Of a stretch of DNA of 64,000 nt, positions 22,263-36,178 are shown piece by piece (position 1 is the first letter of the stretch; each line of letters starts with the position of its first letter). This stretch comes from Artocarpus heterophyllus (lineage: Eukaryota; Streptophyta; Magnoliopsida; Rosales; Moraceae), in NCBI GenBank assembly GCA_025403435.1, contig CM046327.1, positions 11,772,218 through 11,836,217 of the forward strand, in the 5' to 3' direction. Below the pieces are notes generated by a model, which searched no databases, was not told the origin of the DNA, and saw only the letters and a program-made list of their open reading frames with translations. The position numbers and the translations under genes were made by a program.

Positions 22263-24040
22263 TGTTAGGATCGGTGCCGTAAGGAGTAAATACTTTAATT
22301 GTATTTATGACATTTTTAGTAAAATAAATAATAATGCAAAGATTTCATGTACTAATAATTGTCCTTATATTACTTTCATATTAATGATTGTATATTAGGC
22401 AAACATGTGATCGGTGACTATTAGAACCAATTTTTGGAATTGGGCATATATGGGATTTATATGCGAATAGATCCGATTCAGAGAATAAAAGTCTAAATTA
22501 TATAGTGCGTAGTCTAGGTATTTAGTTGGACACTTTATACATGGCAAGACTATAATGTAGATCTACGTCCAATTGAGGAGGTGGCTTGTCTTGGCTATCG
22601 GAGTAGATTGACTCTAAGATTGACACATTGGTGAATTAAACCTAGACGTGGTTGCACACTGCACTGGACCTAAAGTAGAATTGGTGTAATAATAGTTTCG
22701 TTTCACTTAAATCATTTCACTTTGATAATCATTATGTGTCATCTTAATCTTGAAGTGGATTCATGACTCTACGTTTATAGCTTGTATCTTTTGATATATC
22801 AAAGGCAGTAGTTCCAATAAATAAATGCTCTATTATTAGTATGTTGGAGATGCAATCTATATTTGATAAGGGCATAATTTACAAATACAAAATCTATAAC
22901 TCTCAAACAAAGAGTCGATGTTATCCTTGCAAATGCATTATAGGGTATTGAAAAATATAATGAGGCATTGAATATCTGGATACATATGGTGACCGAATGA
23001 TATTTCATTTGTATGTGTTATAAAAGAATGAATTTTGCAATGGTCCAAATATAGAAGTTTAAGATCAAATATCAGAAGATAAAACGAAACTAACTCATTC
23101 ATCTGATTATAGATAACCTATAAGGATACAAATAATATGAGAGATCATGGACAAGACTTATATATCATGAGTCTTGTAATATAATATATTATCAAGAGTG
23201 CAACTTCTAGGATTAGTTTATTTGTAATTATTGGAGCTTGATAATATATGTCCATCAAATCCCAATGCTAACTAACTAATCTTTTTTGACAAACAGACAA
23301 ATATACATTACCATAAGTAAGACAGAAGTATACGCAAGTTGGACAATCAGCCTGATAGTGTGCATGGGCCATAGCCCTAATTGGACTGATAATAGGCGTA
23401 GGCCTACTAGCATAGGCATCACACATGCTATTTTCCAAAGAATTAATTACTTACTTAATTTAGAAAAATAATTATTCAAATTGGCAATTGGTATCTGAAA
23501 TAATTAATTATTTAAATTTGGTACTTGAATATTTAATTTAATTCCTTGTTTAATTGGAATTATGGATAATCATTCACAATTATTTAAATTATATTATTAT
23601 TTTAAGTAGTAAAATTCCAATTTAAATTGAAATTTTTTGAATTGCAATTATCTTAGGTGATGCATAAAATCATAGTCTCCCTACTCTGTGATTGACCAAA
23701 TTTTTAAAGGTATTTTTATCTTTGGTTGGTGCCATTATCATATAAGAGGTAGAGAAAATTATCTTTTTGATTTCTGATAGACTTTTGATCCCTACTTCTA
23801 TTACTATAAAAAGAGACCTTAGGTCTTCTTTTATTCTTAGACTACTTAAGTGCCAATTTAGAAAGTAAAACTTATATTACCCATCTTTAGTAATCTTAGT
23901 TTAGTAGCACTTAAGTGGTTGGAAGGAGCGTAGTAGTGGTGGAGATTTGCTGAGTTGTGCCAACATACACAACGGTCTAAAAAAAGACAACTCTAACTGT
24001 AGAGATTAGTTCTTGAAGAATTATTCAATTAAAAGTGTTG
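22263..24040 (+). mobile_element. Probable LTR or LTR-derived segment (left end TGTTAGGATCGGTGCC)
   Basis: The left boundary TGTTAGGATCGGTGCC has the TG start and wording I associate with plant LTRs. The following 1.7 kb is non-coding and contains a TATA-like CTATAAAAAGAG near 23801. The right end (somewhere near 24030-24060) could not be fixed and no target-site duplication was found, so solo LTR versus fragment is open. Confidence 0.35.
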
Positions 24041-26918
24041 CTTCCAATATCCAACTGATACATTAAAGTAGATTTAATTTATTGTTTATAACATTATGAG
24101 TTAGTTTCCTAGTACTTAAACAAATTTTTAAAATTTCATTATATCATCGAACCAATTTTTTCATTAGGTAGACAAATTGAGCCTCGAAAAGTTTTTAAAA
24201 ACATATGTAAATAAAGGAAGAAGGTAAAAAGATTAATAAAAAGAAAGAAAGGGAAAAAAACACAAATAATATAGAGCATTAAATGGTAAGGAAAAAAATC
24301 AAGTATAAAAAGGCAAACAAAAAATGACAGAAGATAAAAAACCAAAGAAAACAAAAAATAAAATAAAATAAAATAAAATAAGGATGAAAAAAGTAAAAAC
24401 AAAAGAAAAGAAAAGAAAAGAAAATAAAGTAGAAAAGATAAAAAAAAACAAAAAAAAAAGTAAAAAGAAAAAAAAAGTCATGAACAACCATAAAAGGAAT
24501 AGTGATGAGATATGCACTCTTTTATTTTAACTAGTCAAGATACGCATGATGTACGTATCAAGTTGTAATTGAAGCTTTTATATAGTGAATAACAACTGAA
24601 TAAAAAGAAAAACTTTACTTAGAGATTTTAAAAAGCAAAGGAGTTATTTTCACAAATAAAACATATGCATTTGTTTTATTTTGGCCTCTGACATACACTT
24701 TTTTAGGTCTATATACCTCATGATTTGTAAAATACTTAAGTTTGATTCCTTATTCAATAAACTGACTATTGTTGAACAAAATGTTACTGATCGCATACAA
24801 GTAAACACGGTTGCAAATAATAGAATGAGGGTAAGAGTGTAGATTTCTGCAGGAATTGATTACTTGGTTTTGCTATCTAATGCGAACTCACAATTTTATC
24901 TAGATGATCAATACTTAATAAACAATTCAATTAAAGAAAAAATAAGAAATTAAGGAAAACTACAATAAAAATAAAAACAATAAACTAAAGGAAGCTTAAA
25001 AATAAAATAAGAAACTAATTTGCCTAAAATAAAAATCAAAACAATGAACTAAAGGAAGCTTAAAAATAAAAATAAGAACCTAGAAGGACTACTTCACCTA
25101 GTCTTCATCATGCTTCTTCATTTGTCTAGATTTTTACCATTTAATTCACCCAATTTATTGGCCTAGAATTTTAATACATCCCAATTCTCCTCTCCCAAGT
25201 ATACAACTGAGAAATGCCCAAAACAACCAATTCTAATATTCCTATCTAGAATTAATTATCAAGGACTCAATAAGGTCAAATTCTGTTAATTGGTCACAAA
25301 GAGAATTATAAGTCTCCCTACTCTATATTTCCCTAAGTTGTGTTTCCCAACCAATATTTAGAATCTGCCTCTCCCAAGTACTAATTCCAAACATTAAACC
25401 AGCTAATTGGTGATCAAGCAATTAGAGGCAACAAGATCAAGGAAACACATGTAAATGAAATGAAAATTAAATTACAATAGTCATAGGAAAATTACTAAAA
25501 CATAGAATCCAACTAGACTATATAGCCCTTTAGACAAACAATCTAGCTCGACATAGTTTCAATGAAATTCAAAATCAAAAACATAAAAATAAACATAGAA
25601 TCCATAATTATCAAAGGAAATTAAAAGAAGGAAGAGAAGTAGAAATAAACTAATTGATCTAAACTCCAACTAATCTTCAACTCCTCATCTTTTCTTAAAT
25701 TTCCCCCAAAAATGGTTGCTATGGTTCCCAAAATAAAGTCTCAAAAGTCTTTTGTTTCAAAATCCTAATTTGTCTATTTATATGCTCTTCCAAGAGATAA
25801 GAAGTTTTCTCCCAAACTAATGCAAGCAACGAAGCTCAAACAACTCAAAATCAAGCTTTTTTGGGGCAAAAGTATGTCAGCGCTGGGGTGCCACTTGATT
25901 CACACCGGGGCATGCCTTTCTGAGCTGCAGCTAGGGAGAGCTCTCCATGCACGCGGCCGCACCATTTCACTTAGCACAAGGGCGCACCTCGGCCAAGGCT
26001 TGCCTTGGTGTTTCATTTCATTTTACAGTGCCGATTGAGTGGGGGAAAGCACCAACCTTTCGCTCCTCAGCCAAAGAAAGCCTCCAAATTCTTCTTGTTG
26101 AATCCAACACTCCTCAGTTGCATTCAAACCTAATAAGACATAAAAACACAACATAATAAGCTAATATATGTCTCAAAAATTTAAAAAATACAAAGTGAGG
26201 GTAACAAAGAAAATCAATTCATCAGTAAAACAAGTAAGGTATACCAGGTTATTGTTTGTCAAAGATACAATGATAAAAAGAAACAAATAAATCCAAAAAT
26301 ATACTCTAAAAAGACAAAAGAAAACTAAAGATTTAGATTGATAACACAATTTTAATATATTATTTTAGGTATATAGTTTTCTTTTTATATTTTTTTCAAA
26401 AACTGCTTTTAATTATATTATCTTTATAGTACTGCTCATATGTCATTATTCTATTAGATGATGTTTGAAAATAAACAATTTTTTAATTAAAAAGTCAAAA
26501 CTTAATATTTTCATTTTAAATGTAAAAGATCATAGTAGTCAAATGGAGCCAAGAAAAAAAAAAGAAAGCAAAAGAAAAGGAGGGGAAAAAAGAAAAAAGA
26601 AAAAAGGCAAAAAAATAAGAGAAAGAAAGAAAGGAAAAAAAAAATTAAAGCACCAAACCTGTGCGAGTTGGTTGATGAAAAAAGGAAGAGTTGATTTGTT
26701 ATCCACTTTTTTATTATATCTAAGGATCAAAGAAATTAAGAGAAATTTTCATAACTAACATCTTTTGAAACTTATCTTTTATGAACATCATATATGTTTA
26801 AGTTGTATCCAACTTAAAAATGTAATATAAGTCGTAGTATGACATAATCTTTTTAAATGACATGAATAAACGTATTTTTTAAAAGTGTGGCATTTTCTCA
26901 TCAAAATAACAAAAATTA
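24041..26918. other. A-rich low-complexity DNA and an unassigned repeat-like block
   Basis: 24200-24480 is A/G-rich with AAAAT and AAAAG microsatellites. 24770-26160 has a different texture, with a short direct duplication (CTAAAGGAAGCTTAAAAATA, near 24985 and 25048) and a GC-richer end at 25860-26090. It resembles untranslated or internal parts of an LTR element but nothing in it is diagnostic. 26160-26918 is AT-rich filler. Confidence 0.35.
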
Positions 26919-29900
26919 TGTAACACCCGAGAATTTTTAATGCATTAAAATACATTAAGTTAAGGATTATATTAAGACGAAAAGTATAGTTTAATTAAAA
27001 ATATTATATATTTAATATGAAAAGTTATTCAGTATTAGAGTAATGCAGTGTAAGAATTGGACTGTTTAAGGTCGTGCAATATAAAAAATTAGACTGTTGA
27101 AGTTAAAGCAGTGTAGAAAGAATACTGTAAAGTGAAAATGTAGATATGGGAAAGGTTATGTTTGGCCTCCAAAAATGAACTAGAGGCAAGTAAAATATTT
27201 TATACAGTTTAGGAATATGTTTTTGCACTGATTTTTACTACGACAGTATAAGAAAAATACTATTTGATAAAAAATTACATAGTGTAATTTTTGGGGGCCC
27301 ACCAAGTGGACACCCACTTGAATTTTATTGGGCCATCAAGCCATGAAAGGTGGCCCAATCCCATGGTGACACATAGGTAACCTAATGGATTACCATGAGT
27401 CACCCCATTGGATAAGTATGCATTTAATGAGAGTTTAGCCAAAAATTCTCCCATTTTCTTCTTCCTCCCAAACCGGTAGCCATGGATGAGCTTCCTCAAA
27501 AAATTTTCAACTTCCCGTCTTTGCAAAACTAACCCCTATTAAGTTCAAGAAGTGAAGCCTAAGGATTTTTAACAAGTTTTAAGGTAAAAACCTTAACCTT
27601 TTTTAAGGTTTTTCATGGTTTTTCTTGGGTTAAGGAAGGAAAGTTAATTCAAAGCATTTTTGTGTGAGAAATGCTTAGGAAAAAAGGCTTTAAAGGAGCT
27701 CTTGGAGGGTTAGAAACCAAAAGTGCTATTTGGGGTAAGTTTTGAATTTCAAAGTTTTGAAATTATGTGATTTTTAATTTGATTTTTATTCTTTCAAAGG
27801 TATGTGGGTTTTCAAGCAAAGTTTCGCTTAAATCCTATAGATACATAAATTATGGCATGGTGATGTTGTGAAAATTTAGGTTTATTGTGCAAAATATTAG
27901 TTTTTGCAAAAAGTGATCTTGTTGTAATTTTAGTACTAATTTTACAAAAATAATGAGTGGGCTTAAAAATGATTCAAACAAGGGTTAGAACTGCCTATGC
28001 AGGGGTAGATTTATTGTTTAAAAATAGATTTTTACAAAAATGGCCTAAGGACTAAATTGAAAGAAAAAGTTTCTTCTCGGCAGAAATGAAAATGGCCCAA
28101 AAACACCCCTATATAGTGAGAATTTTAGAAAAGTTACAACACAAAAGTTTTAGATCTCGATGAAACTGTTAGGAATTGAGGACATTTCGTAAAAAATCAC
28201 AATCGTTTGTGAGATTTTAATTTTACAAGAATTTGTTAAAATTGAAAAAAAAAATTTAACGGGCAAAAATGTCATTTTTTCAAAGGATTTTGAATATGGT
28301 ACTTTGAGAAAAAATGTTCCTCATGAAAAATAGGGACTAATGGTTTAAAAATATTATTTTTTATTCTAATGGTAAAAATGTAAATATTTTTGTATTTTGG
28401 GCCAAAACTACGAAATTGTGTGAAAACTGGGTTTTTATTAAGGAATGTTGGTTTCCTACACTACTGTAGGCAGTAAGTACCATAGATGTTAAGTTTTCAG
28501 GAAATTAAAGTTTAGTTAAGGAAGTAATGAAAGAAAACGAGTTAAGGGCAAAATGGTCATTTTATGAAAATGGCCAAAACGGACCCCAAACCCCGATGTC
28601 GGGAAACGTTTCTTAGTGGCAATTTTTTCGTAATATGTAAGTAATGAAACATTAAAGTTAAGCAATGGGTTTTATAGAATTATGAAGTTGACGAAAAATC
28701 CAAAAGGGGATAAAAACGTTATTTTTACTAAAACAATCAAGGTGGAGTCGAATACTCTGAATTAGCATAACGTCCTTAGACGAAAAATATTCCATAATAC
28801 GTTAAGTAATGTAACCGTCACGTATGACAAGAGATTTAATAAGAGATATTCAAGTAAATGAAAAGTAACCCGGTGGTTACAAAATTAAGGAAAGGAAATA
28901 GGTAAACCGATAGGGTACCAAGTTAAGTTAAGAAGGAATGAATGCTTAAGGTTTAAGTTAAATTATCAATCACGTGGATTGATAATAAAGAAAGTTAACT
29001 AATTAGTCGGCTCTCGTATGATCAGAACACAGAAGCAGACCAATGGAAGGAAAATGAACGAGAAAGGAACGGAATAGAGAACGCTAGGGCATAGTCCGGA
29101 TAAGTTCAGACTTCACCTATAGCATGAAGTAAATAGTTTTCAAATGCTTATATATACGTTTGTAAATAAGTATGCAAATTGTTTTTAAAGTATATATTTG
29201 TATTTATTATGCAAAAAAGTTCTAAAGTATAAAAGAAAATTTGCAATGAATTTGCAACCGTTATGTTTAAAGTCTATTTGCATATTGATATGCATAATAT
29301 TTTTTAAAAGTTCAAGTTAGGATTTTTAAAGTATTTAAAGTATGTTTTACATTACAACAATGCATAATGTTTTATAGTTTAAGTTATAAGTTTTATGATG
29401 CATTTGTTATCAATAAGTTGTATTTGTGATGCAATAAGTTTCAGAGTACAAATTATGATTAGCAAAATGTGTTTGCATTTTATGTTGCATTTGTTATGCA
29501 ATAAGTTGCATTTATCATACAATATATTTTACAGTACAAGCTATGATTTGCAAGTGTGTTTGCATATGATGTGATTGCATTTAATATGCTCACTAAATTT
29601 AATAAGAATGTAACGTAAAGATAAAAAGAAAGTGTTGTACCAGCCTCTCTGTTGTAAGGTATGAAAGTACAGTTAAAGTTTGACTTCCTAGATGTGAGGT
29701 CAAACTTATAAGAAGGTAACGAAAGTACAGCCTCTCTGTATAGCCTACAGTTAAAGTTTGACCTCCTAGATGTGAGATAATGAAAGTACAGTTAAATTTT
29801 GACCTCCTAGATGTGAAAGTATAGAGCCTCTATTTGCATATGATGTGATTGCATTTAATATGCTCACTAAATTTAATAAGAAGGTAACGTAAAGATGAAA

Positions 29901-31110
29901 AGAAAGTGTCGTACCAGCCTTCCTGTTGTGAGGTAATGAAAGCACAGTTAAAGTTTGACCTCCTAGATGTGAGGTACATGACCATAAAGTTCGATGGTCT
30001 TAAGTCTTCCACAAGAGAAGCATCACATTTATGATCTTATTATTAAAGATGTTGGTACAAACACTAAAGGTTATAAGATAAAGAAAGTTAAGGAACAAAG
30101 AATGAAAAGTTAAAGCAAGATACGAAAAGATAAGTAGCAAGGATAGAAGTTAAAGTAAGATAAGGAAAGTTAAAAAACAAAGATAAAAAGTTAAAATAAG
30201 AAGAAAACGATCATAAGACGCTCATAAATGAAAGTTCATAATTGAGCATAAATGGAAACATAAATAGAAACATACATTGTGATTTTACTTGTTTTCCTTG
30301 TTATGAAACATTTATATGCTATGAAAAATATTCTGAAGAATGTTTTATATTAAGTGTTTATGAAAACATAAATGACATTATGAAGAGTAATATGAGGATT
30401 GTTTTACGTTAAATATTTTATGAAAAGTGTTTATGAAACATGTTACAGAAATGTTTTATGAAAACGTTTATGAGAAACGTTTTAGAAATATTTTATGAGA
30501 AATGTTTATGAAAAATGTTTTAAGAAAAAGGTTTTCATGAGAAAAGTTTCTAAAGCATGTTTTAAATAAATTGTGAGAATATGTTTGAACTTATTGAGCG
30601 AAAGCTCATAAAAAGTTTTTCATGCTATAGGTAGTATGTGGGTGACCAGTAGGACTCGTTAGAAGAGTTCGGTGCTGCAGAGGACAGATGTGAAGATTTA
30701 GGTATGGATACCACTACAGTAAGTTTTCGCTGTTCAAAAGAAATATTTTCCACTATTTAATATTGTGTTTTCAAAGTTTTAAGAAAAACAAAGTTTGAAG
30801 AAATGTTTCTAAGTTTTAAGATACAGTTTATGAACTGTTTAATATAATTATAAAGTTAAGCTTGAAGTTATGTTTTAGTAAATGTTTCTTATTAAGTTTT
30901 AAGAAACGATTTAAAATAGTTTTAAAGTCAAGTGTTGAGCGAGGTCTCGACTTAAATGGCGACAGAGATCGTAGCAGTTTTAAAAATGTTTCAATGAATG
31001 TTTAAGAAAAAAAAATAATTCAGTATTCTTCTTACTAAGTAAGTAAGATTATTGCTTAAGAATGATGTTTAAGAAAGTAAAGTGACTATTCGAAAAGACG
31101 GGTCATCACA
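26919..31110 (+). mobile_element. Probable solo LTR, 4.19 kb
   Basis: The segment begins TGTAACACCCGAG and ends GGGTCATCACA, which fits the TGTAACACCC...CA style of large plant gypsy LTRs. It is flanked by AATTA (26914-26918) and AATTG (31111-31115), a near-matching 5-bp target duplication. No polyprotein motif lies inside and no second copy lies nearby, which is why a solo LTR is favoured. GAGCGAAAGCTCATAAAAAG near 30597 resembles wording common near the 3' part of such LTRs. The assignment to gypsy is by style only. Confidence 0.55.
29560..29985. repeat. Internal duplications inside the probable solo LTR
   Basis: The block beginning TTTGCATATGATGTGATTGC occurs at about 29559 and again at about 29833. 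Between and within them, GTTAAAGTTTGACCTCCTAG-type phrases recur four times (about 29673-29960). The pattern indicates local expansion with a unit of about 70 bp nested in a unit of about 270 bp. Confidence 0.8.
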
Positions 31111-33500
31111 AATTGGGCTTGTATATTTTTAATGTTAAAATAGTTTGAAATCACAATATTATAATTATTAAAAGAAATCAATCAATAGCACTCGGATGCC
31201 AAAAAATTTGACATACGTTACAATTTAGGCCAAATTTAGCATCAAATTTAGCATATTTCTCATTTAAATCTAAATATAACATTGTATTAAAGAGTGATTT
31301 TCCTACTTAAATGCTAACTTTAATAATATTAGCTCACTAATTTGACATTGCCTTGCTCTTATCAAATGCATGCTAAAACAACTTAAGTTGGCGTAAATAT
31401 TAAATCAAAAAGACTTTCACAACCAAATATAATACAGTCAGCACATGCTAAACTAGCCCAAGTTTTAGCCTTTTCTAGTTATTAAAGCTACATGTGAGGC
31501 AAACATTTTGCAATTAGAAGGACCAAACCCAGTTTTGATACCATGTATGACATTGGATTGTAATTAACTAGTAAAAAGCATTCATATATTGACGCGTGAT
31601 GCAGACGTTGTCGCCATGCGCATACAAAGGAAAGAGGATCGGTGTGTTCTTACATGAATGAAAAAGATTTTGCCACCTTGTGTTCTCTATTCATGTGGGA
31701 TGAGTTTGCAGTAATGACAACAGAAATAGCTATCCGTTTGTTTGCATCTTAGAGTTTAAGCTATTTGACTTAGGGCTATGCATGGTCTAGTCCGGTCTTG
31801 AACTATCAAGTTTTTAAAATCGGACCGTTTTGATGGTTTGGGCAAATCTGGGCCCAGATCGGAATGTTTTAGTTATTAAGACTAGAATGGACTAGACCAT
31901 TTGCGAACGATCCGGTCCGGTTTAACCTTGATTTGGAACCCTTTTTAAAGTCTTTTGTGATTTTTTTATACTAGATTTATACTTCTAAAACTCTATATAT
32001 CAAAATTGTAAAAACAACATTTTGAAAAAAAAAAAAAAGAAAGAAGAATAACAAGCAACAAAAATTAAACACAACATAAAATGTACAACCCAAAGCAAGG
32101 ATATATTTATATATATTTAGTATTTTTTTTATTATATATATAAACAGTTTAGTTCGATTTGGACCGTCATTAAAAAATTTTAAACTAGACTAAACGATCT
32201 AAAAAGTAGCCCAATCAAATTTGGGACCTTTTTAACAGTCCCAGAGTGGTTTGGTCCCAATGATCTAAAAACCATTAGATTGGTTCAGTTTGGTGGGTTT
32301 TTGTTTCTTTTTTGCAAGTCGTAGTTTGAATTTTTTTTTTATGGATTATTTTTATAAATCTTCCTAACTTATATACCTTACTTTATTGAACAAATTGCAT
32401 TGTTGCACATTAAACTATTCGTTTTTTTTTTTTGCATAATACACCTGAACTTTTAATCTTTTCAAAATGCACTTTAAATTTTAAAATCATTGGTAATTGA
32501 GGTTTAAAATCTTACAAGTGTTAAAAGGCATAAATAATTTTGCTCATAAAATTAGCATATGAATTTTCTTAGGGATAAAGCTCGTCATTTTAAGAAAAAA
32601 ACTTAAAGCTTAGTATGTAAAAAAGAATACTTAACAAAAACTAAAAGTAGTTTTTAAACCTTAATTGTCAATAATTTTAAAGTTTAAACTGTATTATGAC
32701 AAGACTAAAATTATGAGGTGCATAATATAAAAGTGAATAGTTTAAGGTGTAACCATATAAATTACTCCTCTTTATTTTGTTCTTATTTTTTAAACCGGTT
32801 AAAGTACCCCTAATCTATAGAAAACTATTAAAAATTCACTGTCTGTCCAATTTCATTTATAATGCCAGCGGATCTACTGACATGTCTATCATTTGAAATT
32901 GAAAAAAATATATTAAAATATTAATTAAATATTAAAAACAATAAAAAACACTTTATTCAATTTTTTAATTCTCTCGCTCTTTAAAATGGCTGCCTCAATG
33001 CATTAAAAGCTAAAACACCTTTAAAACAATAAAACAACAAATGCTAATCCAATCTCATACCAAAAAAAAAACCTCCAAAATAACAAAAAAAGACCAAATT
33101 AAATAAGGGAAACGTTACGGTCGAGTGTAAAAAAATTCTTCACTAGTGGAGAAGTTTCGTTAGAACCATTAGATGTTGATCCAACGGTCAAAAAGCTTAA
33201 ACCAGCATTGAGTTTATAATAGACCCTACCACATATAATCAATACCAAACTTTAATCCTAATTTCATCCCCCACAATTTCAACGACCCTACCATTGCACT
33301 TTTGTCATCACACACACAGAGAGCTAAACCCTAGTAGAGACGCCTCTTCACCTCCACCTCCACCGCCACAAATCTCTGTTCCAATTCTCACAGCCGCTTC
33401 CTTGACTCCTCTGATGACGGCGAACACGACAACATGGACTCTGCGTCCATGCGCCTCAACAACATGCTCTAAGTCCTCGACTGCAAGCTTTCCTTCAACA
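31111..33500. other. AT-rich spacer with a MITE-like trace
   Basis: 31190-31370 contains AAATTTAGCATCAAATTTAG and related phrases seen in the 5.7- and 16.3-kb copies. The rest holds no supported feature. 33240-33500 is GC-richer and precedes the L26 pseudogene; it reads like plant leader or coding sequence but is not assignable. Confidence 0.4.
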
Positions 33501-33501
33501 A

Positions 33502-33739
33502 TTCTTCTCCTCCAACCAACGCCGTTCCCATCGCAAGAACCGTAAACCCCATTTCATAGGCCCATCGAGCGGTTCGTTGTATGTTGATAAGCGCTCCTCT
33601 CTCCGGCAACCTCCACTCCAAGTACAAAATCCAATCGATGTCGGTCTGCAAGGACAATGGGGTCCAGGTCACTTGAGGGACCTAGAAGGGCCACGAGACC
33701 AAGATCGCCCAGGTCTACCGCTAGTAATGGGTCGATCTG
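33502..33739 (+). pseudogene. 60S ribosomal protein L26 pseudogene fragment
   Basis: The conceptual translation follows the N-terminal half of eukaryotic L26: a basic RRSHRKNRKPHF stretch, then after a +1 frameshift at about 33571 (AGCGGTTCG) VRCMLISAPLSGNLHSKY, then SMSVCKDNGVQV and KGHETKIAQVYR. Four in-frame stops (TGA, TAG, TAG, TAA) interrupt the second part, and similarity ends just after the position of the RRKW motif. The functional protein binds 23S/28S rRNA next to the exit tunnel; this copy cannot make it. No intron is visible, so a processed copy or a captured exon are both possible. Confidence 0.8.
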
Positions 33740-35210
33740 TTACAATCCCTTGGATTTTTGGCGAAATTTTTTCCTTGTTGTATTATGAAATTAAAACATG
33801 TTTTTAAAAATAATTATGTTCTTAAGATTGATTTGTACATTAAGTTGTTATATTATTTGTGAAAATTTTGTATTATTGGTTTGATTTTTGATTTATGAAA
33901 TTACTTTGATCTAAATATTAATTTAGATTCATCTGTTTGTTAATAGGGACCAAATCCGTCGGAGTCTCGACAAAATCCATCGCAAGATGGCGAGTTTCTC
34001 GATAAAATATCGATTGTCGTTGCAACCGAAGGTGTAGGGAAATGCTGGCTGGCAGAGTCTCGAAGGATCTGAACAAGCGATGCCTGTCGAAACACAAATG
34101 GCTGGTAGAGTGGTTGAAATCGAGGAAGTGGTTGATCAAGCAGCATCGCAGCGTCGTAAACCATTATGGATCTATTTAACTGATCCTCGTCAAAACACAA
34201 GTGGCTGACAGAGCACAACGGAATCACAACTCCCATAGTAGTCACCAATGAGATTTGACTATCTGAATATCAAATCTTGGGATTGTCGACAATCTCCTTA
34301 CACCGGCAGTAGAGAAGCTAGCGGCGGAGTAGCTGCACTTTTTTTTGTTCGTATAATTTGTATTTTTTATTTTTTATTTTATTATTTTTCTTGTGTTTAA
34401 AATTTGATTCGGCATGAAAAAGACTACGTGAATCCTTCCTAAGATTACATAACAACCCTTAGACTGTACTCCACTAGTGGAATAAAAAAATGTACTCCAC
34501 CATAGACCTTCCCATGAAATAAATAAATAAGTAAAACAACAAATCTCTAAAATTAGTTGTGCCGACCGCCACCCTCTGACCACCCTTTACAACCTAGCCC
34601 TGCCACTCCCATCGTCATACCGTCCCCCTCATCCGTGGCTAACCCGGCCTCACTGCACCTCACAAGCAACTGAGACATTTTGCAAAATAATCCAATAAAA
34701 AAATGAAACACACTTTTAGTTTGTTTCTTGTTTTTGTTATTGTCCTTTTTTTAGTTCAAATACTCTCTCTCTCCCTCTCCACTCATATGAGAAGGACTGT
34801 TATGATTGTTGTCTTATCATGTAATACACCAAAAAGGTGGAGCATTCGATCTGTTCGACAAAATATCTCATGGACAAAAAAAATGTTGCTTTGTTTATTT
34901 TGTGAAATAATCTTTGTTTCTTCGAGCTGGTCTTAAAGGAGCAAATGAATAATCACATTCGAAAAAGAGGCCCAGAGGCGAAGGCTTATGGGTTTGTTTT
35001 TTCAATTAATCTAATCTGATTTTTTTTTTTTTATCTTTTTGTTTCTTTATTATTATTATTTTTTTGAAATTTATTAGAGATAAGATGAAAATAGAAATTA
35101 TAATGTTAAGATGCATTCACAAAAACCAACTAAAGTAACAAGGATAATCAAGACTATCTACGTAAAACTTTTCCAGGGTTTTTCTTTTTTCTCTTTTGCA
35201 TAAGTACGCA
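33740..35210. other. Spacer, nothing recognised
   Basis: 33950-34260 is GC-richer and repeats the phrase CAAAACACAAGTGGCTG in two variants (about 34090 and 34193), suggesting a small internal duplication. No protein family was recognised. Confidence 0.4.
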
Positions 35211-36178
35211 GCCTCTCTTGAGATGGTCATAGAGCTGGAGTCCGATGCCATCTCCGGACAGTTTTCTAGACTCATAGTCCCTTGAGAGCGTGGCCTAAAA
35301 TTATGGCATCTTTTTTTCTAGTGGTGGTGCTATTTACTCGGGGTTTGGGGGATGATCATGGCTTGGTGGAGGAGGCTTCATCGTGGGTGGGCTGGCTTTC
35401 TTTGGTTGCTGTTGTTGGCAGCCTAGCGGCACAACGGGCAAATATAGTAGAGAGACCCTTCTTGTTTCGCGGGTTAGAGGAGTTAATCGAGTTTGAGTTG
35501 GCGTTCCTTTAGCCTCAATGGGAAGATGGAGCCATGGTGGTGCCGTGTTCTTGGGTTGGTGGAGGAAGGCGGCAGAGATCCGGTTAGGCACTCATCAGTT
35601 TTCCAGGAAGTTTACGGAGTCCTCATCCTAATTCGACAGTGGTCAACTTATTACTAGTATCTTCATCGTTGATAGTTGGGTCTTACCTATTGTTTTATGT
35701 AATATGTTTGTCAAATAAAATCGATGGTATTTCGCTGTTTAGAAGTACGTTATTTTCTGTGTTTTGTTGGTTTGTCATTGCGATAACAGATGTGGTCTCC
35801 TTACCTCTGATTTTGGATGGTTTGTCTCTTCCCCTTGTTATCGGTGGAAGGTATGTAGGTGTCCAGCTATACCTTAGTTTAGACTATGTCGTATGCTCTC
35901 TCGATGAGGAGGATTTGGCTTCGGTTGATTAGTCTTTTCCATCGACTGCGGTGGGTTTTCAAGATGAGCCTTTGTCATGTACTATTGTATGTGTCGAGCG
36001 GGCTTTTCCTTTCTAGGTCTTGATACTTGAATTTAGTCCTCGTGCTTTTTTCGTCTTTACTGATGGATCTAATAAGTATTTAGGGTCAGATTCTTCCACA
36101 ATGAGTGGTCTCATACAACAATGTTTGTATTTGTTTTAGTTTCAATGAAAGTTTTCCATTTCAAAAAAAAAAAAAAAA
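35211..36178 (+). mobile_element. LINE-like 3' end with poly(A) tail
   Basis: A GC-richer block without a convincing frame ends in TTTCAATGAAAGTTTTCCAT followed by a 16-base poly(A) (36163-36178), the layout of a 5'-truncated plant LINE or a retroposed transcript. No reverse transcriptase or endonuclease motif is present and target duplications were not found, so the class is tentative. Confidence 0.4.

Noticed and set aside
24139..24517. Several overlapping Phe-rich minus-strand frames
   Set aside because: They are encoded by an A/G-rich microsatellite region, not genes.
26539..26758. Lys-rich frame at 26465-26758
   Set aside because: A/G-rich low-complexity sequence; no conserved motif and no splice context.
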